Assembly (NCBI GenBank): GCA_017557605.1
Contig: JAFYYJ010000064.1
Location: 42,767 to 106,766, forward strand
Direction of reading: 5' to 3'
Length of the DNA stretch: 64,000 nucleotides
DNA from: Salinivirgaceae bacterium
GTDB lineage: Bacteria > Bacteroidota > Bacteroidia > Bacteroidales > SZUA-534
Part shown: positions 9,443-19,700 of the stretch, piece by piece
Layout: the number at the start of each line of letters is the position of its first letter
How positions within the stretch are numbered: position 1 is the stretch's first letter
Made by a program: the position numbers and the translations under genes
The notes under the pieces: generated by a model
What the model saw: only the letters and a program-made list of their open reading frames with translations
Told to the model about the DNA's origin: nothing
The model's database searches: none

Positions 9443-10339
9443 ATGAAACCAACACTATTGATATTGGCAGCCGGAATGGGCAGCCGTTACGGTGGTTTGA
9501 AACAACTGGACCACCTTGGAACTTCGGGCGAGACAATTATGGACTACTCTGTTTTCGACGCTGTGCGCGCCGGATTTGGCAAGGTGGTTTTCGTCATACG
9601 CAAGAGTTTTGAGAACGAGTTCCGCGAGATGTTTGTCAGCAAACTTGAAGGCAAAATTGACGTTGAACTGGCTTTTCAGGAGATTGACAAGATTCCTGCC
9701 GGATTCACTGTTCCGGCCGACCGTGTTAAACCTTGGGGCACCGGCCACGCCATTCTTATGGCTAAAGATGTTATAAATGAGCCGTTTGCGGTTATCAACG
9801 CTGATGACTTCTATGGCGCAGGCGCTTTTGAGGTTATGGCTAAGTTCCTCACCAACGGCATCAGCGACACCGAATACGCCATGTGCGGCTACCAGCTGAA
9901 CAAAACCTTGTCGGACTTTGGCACCGTGGCGCGCGGCATCTGCTCGGTTGACGCCAACGGCTTCCTGACCGACATTAAGGAGCGCACCAGCATTGAGCGC
10001 AAAAACGGCAAAATCATCTTCACAGAGAACGACAAGGAGACGGAGCTTGACGAGAACGTGCCCGTATCGATAAATTTCTGGGGCTTCGCTCCCAACCTTT
10101 TCAAACATCTTGAGGAGAAATTCACCGCTTTCCTGAAAACCGGCACCCAAAACCCGAAATCGGAATTCTACATTCCGTTTGTGGTTGACGACCTGATGAA
10201 AGAAGGCAAGGTGAAGACCAAAGTGCTTCCGGCCAACGCCACATGGTTTGGCGTAACCTACAAGGAAGACCGCCCAGCAACCGTGGCTAAGATTGCCGAA
10301 CTGGTTGAGAAAGGGCTCTATCCGAAGAAACTTTGGTAG
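9443..10339 (+). CDS. Sugar-phosphate nucleotidyltransferase family protein
   Basis: A 298-residue protein of the NTP-transferase fold (GT-A-like), which joins a sugar-1-phosphate to an NTP. The nucleotide-binding signature ILAAGMGSRYGGLKQLDHLG is at residues 7-26, with the acidic metal site AVINADDFYG near residue 118 and the closing TRP-like region KEDRPATVAKIAELV at the C-terminus. In several Bacteroidota this family sits beside an aminoglycoside-phosphotransferase-type sugar kinase; no such partner is found here. The sugar and the nucleotide cannot be told from the sequence. It is a single-gene unit, followed by a 76-bp repeat array. Confidence 0.82.
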   Translation: MKPTLLILAAGMGSRYGGLKQLDHLGTSGETIMDYSVFDAVRAGFGKVVFVIRKSFENEFREMFVSKLEGKIDVELAFQEIDKIPAGFTVPADRVKPWGTGHAILMAKDVINEPFAVINADDFYGAGAFEVMAKFLTNGISDTEYAMCGYQLNKTLSDFGTVARGICSVDANGFLTDIKERTSIERKNGKIIFTENDKETELDENVPVSINFWGFAPNLFKHLEEKFTAFLKTGTQNPKSEFYIPFVVDDLMKEGKVKTKVLPANATWFGVTYKEDRPATVAKIAELVEKGLYPKKLW

Positions 10340-10350
10340 AGAACGGTGCG

Positions 10351-10556
10351 ATTGTCATTCCGATTAATATCGGAATCTTTACCTTAATGCGAAGATGCTG
10401 AAACTAGTTCAGCATGACAAAACCCAATTGTCATTCCGACGAATATCGGAATCTTTACCTTAATGCGAAGATGCTGAAACTAGTTCAGCATGACAAAACC
10501 TAATTGTCGTTCCGATGAATCCCGATAATTATCGGGACAAGTTCAGCATGACAAAA
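10351..10556. repeat. Tandem array of a 76-bp intergenic repeat with internal hairpins
   Basis: Two nearly identical units (from 10351 and 10427) and a third, rearranged one (from 10503) repeat with an exact 76-base period. Each unit begins TTGTCAT and ends ATGACAA, which are inverted repeats, and contains two inner hairpins: ATTCCGAT/ATCGGAAT and ATGCTGAA/TTCAGCAT. The third unit replaces the middle with the perfect palindrome CCCGATAATTATCGGG. The design resembles REP/BIME-like or MITE-like intergenic elements. The rest of the gap (10557-10662) shows no gene. Confidence 0.85.
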
Positions 10557-10662
10557 GAGGCGATTGACGAATTGCCGAGAATGGCTATTCCGTAAAACCT
10601 CAACGAAACGTGTGACCGCAGGCGCGGAGGCCGGCACTCCTACTCCTCCACCAAAAAACACA

Positions 10663-10693
10663 AAAACAGCAACCCCGACAAGGTTGCTGTTTT
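10663..10693. terminator. Terminator downstream of the giant surface-protein gene
   Basis: A 12-bp stem (10663-10674 with 10682-10693) around a 7-base loop, T-rich on both strands. It is placed 32 bases beyond the stop of the giant minus-strand gene. Confidence 0.8.
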
Positions 10694-10725
10694 GTTTATG
10701 ATGCTTTGCGTTACTGATATAGAAA

Positions 10726-13700
10726 CTATGGGTTTCTAATAACCGGACGAACTGTCAATCCATAGCAACGAGCATTCATAGTTTCTATGACATGTGCTTG
10801 CTGTGGTTCCAAACAAAATGCAGACCTACCATCAAGATTTTCCGAATACCAATATTCGCCTATCAAACGGGATTCTGTGTCGTTTGTTATTTTATCAACA
10901 CCGTCGAAGTAACCGGCTGCAGGAAGGAATATATGCGGGTCTGACAATCCGTAAGAAGCTTCTCCATCAGCAATCTTTCCCTTGTCATTTGAGGATTTAG
11001 CCCTATACACAATACGACCGGGCACCCCTGTATCATTATAGTCATTTACCCATGGACAATAACAATTAGACATTAGTTCAGTTCCATCAGCACTAGTTGG
11101 CATCACCCAATTGCCGCCCCAATTAACAGATGCAGCATCGTCCTGAATATCAAGAGATGTCACATAATCGGGACTATCGCCATAGTTAGTATGGGAATAA
11201 TATCTTGTTAACTTAGTAGTATCAGTTCCATCGGTATATTTATAGTTTTTCCAATAATAGCCTTTTTTCCCATCGTTCCATGTGCCTGTTGCGGATAAGT
11301 AGTACGGCTCCGTCTCACCCCATGCGAAATAATCACCAAAATCTTGGGGATTTTCTGCGCCAATATTAGTGGTTGCCCACAGTGTGTTGGTACCAAGGTC
11401 GACATAATAGTGTCCTTGTCCGTCAGATATCATCCAATCAGGAGTGGTTTGGCTGGTGGAGCCGCCGCCTGTGCTAAAATCGCGGATAGCACAAATTCTT
11501 AACACGTTACTTCCGTCTTTCTTAAAGCTGGTGGCTACAAAGCCTACAGATGCATTATATACAAAGCCAATGGCATTTACGACTTCAGCTTTGCTTTGCG
11601 ACGATGTCCAATAATTTTTACCAGTTTCAAACTTCGTACCGCCACAAGCGTCCATAGCGGCATTCACCATTGTTACTTGCGACGACAGACTGTAAAACTC
11701 TGCTGCCGAAGGGAAATACCATCCTGTGGCATACTCCGAACCTGCCACAATTGTATCAGTTGTATAGTTCTTTGCCCAATAGAAGGCCGGATAATCAGCC
11801 TCAATCTCGGTAACATCTTTGCCGAAGAAATCGGCAATCTGTTTAAGGTTGTCGCTACCGTTTTTATCATAACTGGCTTCGAATGTATATGCACCAGCCG
11901 AACCTGATGGCTCGCATTTTATTGAGGTAATATCAACCGAGCTGGCTTCCGCACCTGCAACGCACCAAGCCAAACCACTGGCATCCTGTTTCAAACCCAC
12001 GCCAAGCGTACGCTCTCCCCCGTTGTTCGAGCAATCGGTTCCCTTGTAGAATATCACCGCAATAGCCGCTGATTTCTGTTCTTCTGCAATATTGGTGTAA
12101 TATTCCGCACTACCATCGTTAAAGACGATATCGCCAACGGCTAGTTGCGAACCCGGGGCTTTGGAGCCAATGTAGCTTGTGCCTTCCTCAATTATACGGT
12201 CGGCCAGACTGCCGCTGTAGCCGTATGAGTTGCCATCATAGCATGCATTCGCACTGGAATAAAACCCGTTGTCACTAGTAGCATTCAAATATGCATTCCT
12301 GCTACCCGCTGGAACATAAAACTTAAGGTTCGAATTGCATCCATAGAATTCCACCGGATAATCACCATACTCGCCGAGATAAGAAGGAGGCGTAGCGCTA
12401 GTAAAATGAATCTGTTCCAATTTCGGACAATCCGCAAATACAGCCCATAGCATACCGGCTTTCCCCCAAGTCACTGACTCCAATGCTTGGCAATTTCTAA
12501 ATAGGTTATAACCCGACATGGTAACACCAGAAAGATTGGCAGACTGCAACTTCTGACATTCAACAAAAACAAATGTCTGCAAATAAACAATCCGCTCCAA
12601 GCCATTGATAGTCACAAGGTTCTTGTTATACATAAAACCACAATCTTCTATTCGGGTTACAAATGAGGGTATTTCATATGTTGAACCAGATTTTGCAGGC
12701 GGATAGAACAATAGGTTAGAAATACCTGTTCCCCACGTATCTTTTTCTCCAAACAACACACCATCAATTGTCTTATAATGAGCATTTCCGTCGGCGATGG
12801 TAACAGAAGTCGCCTCACCTCTAAAGGCAATATTAGCAAATGCATCTGAACTGATACTTTCAACATTAGGTGGTAAAACTACAGTTATCAGATATGCTGG
12901 CAATCTATTAACATTTGCAATTAATGTCGCCTGCGACATGTCTAAAGTGGATGACCTATTTATGTCATAATTGTAGCAAAAATACTCCAAATCACTATCG
13001 GTTACTGTGTTATCAAATATGAATTCGTATGATTTTTCTTCATCAGGTGTGAATTCTTGGATATTGCTATGCGTCAAGGTTACTACTACTGGAGATATTT
13101 TTATCAAAATTCCTTCCCCATTGACTTCCCATTCACTAGGCATGCTTGGGTTGTCCGAATTTCCCTGCGGTGTTACAGCAAACCTGCTATATTCTGTTGC
13201 CACATACTCACCGCTAAGCACTTGCACCTGACTTGTGGTCGATGGATAGTTCTGCGGGGTGATGGTGGCGACTGTGTTTTCGCCTTCGGCAAGGTTGCCA
13301 ACAGTGACAGTATTTCCTGATGCAAGAGAGACATCGTTGTCAGCAGCCACAACGGCGCCACCACTCATTATCATTGTGCCTTGTACGTACACGCCACTAC
13401 CGACCATTGATGTGGTGTTACCACTGATTTCGCCGCCTTTCATATCAAGAGTTCCATTCTCATAGATAGCCACTCCGCCACCCGAACCGCCACTAATAGC
13501 ATGGTTGCCTGAAATCTTACTGCCGGCAAGCATTGTCAGCTTGCCTTGTAAGATATCGACACCGCCGCCACCGTCATTAGATGCACTATTTTCAGTTATG
13601 AGTGCACCATCGTCCAGCGTAACATCGGCATTCGCGGCGTTTACATTGATTCCGCCACCCAACATGCTGTTTCCATCTGTGATTTTCAGATTCTTGATTG

Positions 13701-16700
13701 TTATAGGCACTGTGGTTTGAATGCTTAATACAGGATTACTGCTGCTGCCTGTAATTACATCCTCCGGTTCCTTGCCTTGGACTGGCTTGGTTGCACCTTC
13801 GAAGGTGATTCGTCCGGCTTTACTATTCAAATCATTGGTAATCGAAATATTGCCAAGGGTCGTGCCCATTACTTTAATGGTGTACTCGGTTTCTGTGTTG
13901 CCGTCACCATTTTTTATCTTGTTAAGCGCTGTACCAAGCGAGGCAATCGCTGTAGCCGGTGTCAAACCATTTTTACTATCATCACCGCCTTCTGACTGTG
14001 GTTTAACATAGAATGTGTGCGGGTCAGGAGCATTCACCTCAAGCGCGCCTGCTAGCGGCTCGGCTCCGTAGGTCTGCACTTTAACTGTGCGAGTGCCGGC
14101 GGTTGCCGGAGCAGGGAATGTGGCTGTGATTTCGGTTGCGCTCTCGAGTGTAAATGTCGCATTCACCATGGTGTCGTTCAGGCAGATGCTGGTGAAGTTG
14201 AGCATCTGATTAGTGAAGTTTTCACCGGTGATTGTTGCGGTTACAACATCGCCACCGAAAACATTATCCGACAGGGTGATTTGGGTGAATTGCGGGATGT
14301 TTTGGGCAGAGCCATTAGCTGTGGCTTTTATTCCATATCCATTAACATAAGTGTATTGATAATAAGTTATTGTGTTTGGCGCTGTTTCGCTAATTACAAA
14401 TGGTGTTATGGTAAACTTTCCATATTGATTGTTCTTGTCATCCAACGAACCATAGTCAGAATATTTGTTATCGTAACCGAGGCTGGTGCTTGTCGTAGTC
14501 TTGGTTGGCATAATCTGAGCAACCTTTTCGTGTGTAAGTGTGCCATCGATTGTGACATTAGCATAACCATTTTCCAAATATACATCGTGCTTGAAATCGG
14601 CTCCAGCAGGAATATATGCATCGCCACTCAAAATGAATCCTCTAGCAGCAGCGTTACGAACAGCGCCACCGTTTTTTAGGGCACTGTTGTTGGCAATTAC
14701 TCCACTGTTCATATAAACTTTAGCATAACTGCCGCTGCTATAAACACCGCCGCCATCGTAATTTGAACGATTGCCAAATACACCACCAGTCAGTTCCTTA
14801 TAATTGTACTCATATACGGCCTGCTCGTTTACCACGCTCATAGTGCAACTATTGCAGCCCATATAGAAGCTACCACCGGCAACATAAACACCGCCGCCAT
14901 ATTGTGAAGCATAGTTGGCACAATCGCTCTCGCCAACAGGTGCTTTTGTGGCGTTGGCATCGCCAATAACAGCTGAGCCGTACATATACATAATTCCTTT
15001 GACATACGCACCGCCGCCAGCATAAGCTTTATTCCCGTCAATCACTACGCCGTCGGTCAACGAGACTTTTGCACCGGAAGCCACATGGAGACCACCTCCA
15101 CATATTTCCTGGTCTGTCCATATATCCGTAGTATTGTTTCCTCCGGTAATCTTAAGATTTTTGATTATTACCGGATTGGTGGCGAAGATATTCAGAACGG
15201 CGCTGTCGGTTGGCTCGGTAAAGTTGCCGTTGAGCATATCCCTCGGCACACCATTGGCATCCAAATCGCGTGCGCCAATAAGTATTATTGTGTCGGCTGC
15301 AATGGTGCCGCTAATAACCTGCTTGCCGTTGAGCTGGCCGTTAATCTTGATTGTCCAATCGAGGTCGGGCGCATCTTTGCTGTTGATTAGCTCAACCGCT
15401 TTGGCTAACGATGCGGCTGTCATGGCTCCGGCTGCACCGCTTGGAGCGCTCGGCACATAAACCTCAGGGTCGCCCCAGCCGGCATAGAGGGTTGTTGTGG
15501 TGCTACCCACTTCGTTGTTGAAGTTGAATGGTATTGTACCCTCAGCATCGGTGTACCAACCCGTGAATACTTTGTCTGTGCTTGTCGGCTTGGTAGCAGG
15601 CTCGGCCACTTTACCATTGTTGCCAACAGGCATTTTTGCAAATTCAGTTCCGTTATTCATAAAGGTAACCACCGTGCGCTGGGCGAGTTTGCCTTCGCTA
15701 TCAACTTTCCAGTAAGTGGTAGTAGTGCCAACAACTTGGTCGGTAACGGCGAATTTGTCGTTTTGCATTCCTGCGCCGTCTGCGGTTGTAAGAACTTGAA
15801 GACCTGACTGATGTTGGTTATTTTGCGTGTAATACGGTGTTATGGCAACCAAAGCTTCGTCGGCCAGTGTGCCGGCAACGGTGATTTTAGCCGACTGATA
15901 GGTGTCGTCGCTCATTTTTTTCATTTGCAAAGCTACATCGTTATCAGCTGCTATGTTTCCTCCTTTCAACATGAATGTAGATTCAAAGAATGGATGCGAG
16001 CTATTGTTTTCATAATAGGAAGAAGCAACAAACACACCACGTCCGTAAATTGCTGGAGTTGCCTCTGTTGCTGTGTTACCATAGATGCTCCCCCCCCTCA
16101 TCTCAAACACACTCGTCCATGCCTCAGTCGCATTTTTGCCATTTGTCTCAACATAAACACCGCATCCTTGTGCTCCTGCGGAATATTGTCCTTCGGCTTT
16201 AGCAATATTATAGGCAATGGTACCGCCTGTCATCATAAAAGAACCGCCGCCACCAACACGCACACCAGCACCGTTAGCTACACCTGTATTGTAGCTTATT
16301 GAGGCATTCTCATTCATTATCGCCTCGCCACCATAAATAGACAAGCCGCCTGTGCAACCCTTGCCTTCGCTACCGCCAATGGCAGAATTACCAAACATAT
16401 TAAATGTGCCACCGTTGGAAACTTCAACGCCACGGTCTGAGCAGGTTTCTATTCTTGTGCTGCCGTACATATTGAATGTTGCATTGGAACCAACTTCCAC
16501 GCCTATGCCTGTACAACCTTCTATTTTAGCGTTGTCTTCCATTGTGAATGTGCTTTGGTATCCCTCATAACCGCCCACATTCACACCTGCGCCATTACCG
16601 CCATTGCAGTTTTGAATAACGGCATCGCCCTTCATTGTAAACGTGCCCTGTTTGTATTCGGTGGAGCTGTTTCCAGTATTAGCATCATAGAGATAGCTTT

Positions 16701-19700
16701 CTTTATAAGTAACATACACGCCACCACCGTTTTTCACTTTAAAGTTTCGGATAACAGCGTCGCTTTCCATTACAAGCGTTCCACCCTCGACATACACACC
16801 GCCGCCATAACAACTATTATTTGACTGATATTCACCAGCGTTAGCACCGTCAAGAATAGTACCTTCCGAAAGAGTTACTTTGGCATTTACGCAAACATAA
16901 ATGGCCTTGCCTTTATTGTCGTATATTTCACCAACAGGATTGAATTTGAAATTGTTAATCACGACCTCATTGTTTGGCCCAACCTTCAGCATTGTATAAT
17001 AATTTTTACTGTTGTTGGTTAATCCGCTGTTTTCACCCGTGCCTTGCAGCGTTATCGTTTTTGCAATGGCATACGGATATTGGTCTGCATCACCAATCCT
17101 AACTTTTTCATCGCTTGAGCCAGATACATTGATTGTATAATCCTTGTCAGTTACATTCCAGTATTTTACGATGTCGATAGCTTTTTGAATAGTTTCGAAT
17201 GCTTTATTCGAAGCAATTCCACTGTTGTTGTCGCTACCATTATTTACATCGACATACAGTTCGTTAGCAACCCAATTGGCGATAAGGGTAACATTGGCTG
17301 TAATAGGTTGTTCGAAATCGAACGGCACCAAACGTTGGTCAATTATACGTTTATGGCTTGAATCCCATAAATCTTCCTCAACACACCACCCTGCAAAGGT
17401 GTAGCCGTCTTTCTTGAAGTCCTGATTGCTTTGCAGATTTTGTAAAGTTTGCAACCACTGTTCCGAAAGTTTTGCTCCATAAGCCACTTCCTGTGGAGCC
17501 AGTTCAATACCATCCACTTTTGTGTCGAAAGAAACATAGCATTTTGTTGGCACCACTATGCCCTTAAACTCAATATATGGTTCATCGGCTGTTATTTTTG
17601 CATTTTCATCGAAAATGTATTCGGTAGTTTCCTGGCCATTTTCTCCCATCTTATACCATAAATACATATAGTCGCCTTCAGGGTCGGCAGGTTTTTCGGT
17701 TATTTGGCTGCCAAAGTCAAGGTTATACTCTAAAAGTGGTACATATTCATACTGTGTTCCCCATGGGGAAGTGATTTCTTGTTCCGCCACGAAAACAACA
17801 TGGCCCACTTGCTCCAATTTGCCCGAAATGCCGACTTTCCAATATGATATAGGATTATTCCATGAATCAGTATACGGCGCCACAGCAAATTTGTCGCAGA
17901 TAGCCTTTTTCTGGTCATCGGAAAGGCCGTCTGGCAATGTCAGCACTTGTGTTTCATTGTTATAATACCCATACAAACCAGCAAACGTTCCCACTATGTC
18001 GGCTGTAGCATCAAAATGACTGCCAATGGTTATTGTTTTGAATGTGCTACTGCTATATTCATAATACACAACCACATTACCTACCTCGACATCGCCATCA
18101 ATTGTAAATTCGCCATAATTGTAAATGTCCATTGGGGCATATTCGTCGCCAATGTTATTGCCTATAAATCCGCCTTTCATCACAGTTGTTCCGCTATTAA
18201 CAATGGCAGCACCATTACCGCTCACATAATTGTTTTCAATTACGGTTCCTTGGCCAATGGTAAGCGTAGAACCTTCAACCACGAGAACACCAGCACAACA
18301 GATTGTTTCCGTATTACCATTAACACCGTTTTCTGTAATCAAAACATTGTCTAACAGTACATTGGCATTAATATTTTCGCCACCAACATACAACGGTGAG
18401 GCATAGCCGCCATACTGTCTTCCACCGGTTATTTTCAGATTTTTAAGAGTAACTTTTGTTGTAGAGTTGGCAACGCATAGTACTGATTTGTTTTCGGCAT
18501 CCAAATTACCTTCCGCATTAATCTTAAAGCCGTCGGTTTGCTTGTCGGTGCCGGCAATGGTAAGCGATTTGGCCGCGCAAGCGCCAATGGTTACCGTAGT
18601 ACCGTTTACAAACAATCCACTAATATTTATAGTGAAACTTGCATCCGCCTTGCCAAGTCCGTTAATCTTCTCAAGAGCCTTTGAAAGTGATGCAAGAGGC
18701 GTTTGGGCGCTCAAACCGTCAAAATCGTCGTTGCTGTTTTTATTTGATACATAATAGGTTGCAGGTTGGAAGTTGGCCGTATAGTTTATTGGGCCGGTAA
18801 TGCCTATCCGGCGCACTGAGTCGATGCAACCATCATTCCATCCCAAAAAGATGCAGCCTTCAGCGGCAACAGGCACCAAATTGATTGAGTCGCCATAATT
18901 GACTTTGGTTGCGGGTTTCTCAACCGAGCCCCAAGCGGCATTGTTAGGCTGTGCGTTAATGTCGAAGCCTTCTTTAAGGCCGGCAAACATCGTCTCAATT
19001 TCGGTCAGGTTTCTGCGTTGGTAGTCGCCACGCATAGTGAAGTCCTGATAGTTTTCGGTTATTTTGATATTCTCGTCGGTTATGTCGCCATCATAAAGAG
19101 TGTAGTAGTAATCCGACAAATCGATATTGTAAAAATCGCTGACAGTGCCGTAGTTCCATTGCAGGCTCGTCAGATAAGACATTCCAACCGTTTGTGTGAC
19201 ACGCACGGCTGTGTCGAGCAGGCTGTAGAAGACATTTAAATTTCCGGAGAACAAGCTGCGCGCGCTGTCGTTCATCATTGCCACAATGTTGCGCTCCGAC
19301 TCCATCACCTTGCCATGGTCGCCGTTTGGCGAGTAGAATGCGGTTCGTCCGTCTTCGGCTAAGGCTGAATAAGCCGAATCGCGCATGGTGCTTTCAAGAA
19401 TGACAAGCAAATCGTTGTCGCTCTTCAAGTTAAGCTTGAGTTTTTCTTTGAAATCGGGGTTCACTTCCGAATACGGCATAATTGTAGGCTCTCCTGCCTC
19501 AATATATTTTACATAATAGGTGTTATCGCCATATACCTGTCCATCAACAATATAATAGTTACGGACAGTATTGATGAGGTCGCTGCCACTCTTAAATTGG
19601 GTTTTCAGATAGAGATACTCGCCATTATCGCTATGATAATAAGTATAATTTATCAAGAATTTCTTTCTTGTTGTCATGACACCTTCGCTCTTAACAAGTG

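Noticed and set aside
10351..10556. A CRISPR array at the 76-bp repeats
   Set aside because: The whole 76 bases are repeated, including the part where spacers would lie, and there are only three units and no cas genes nearby.
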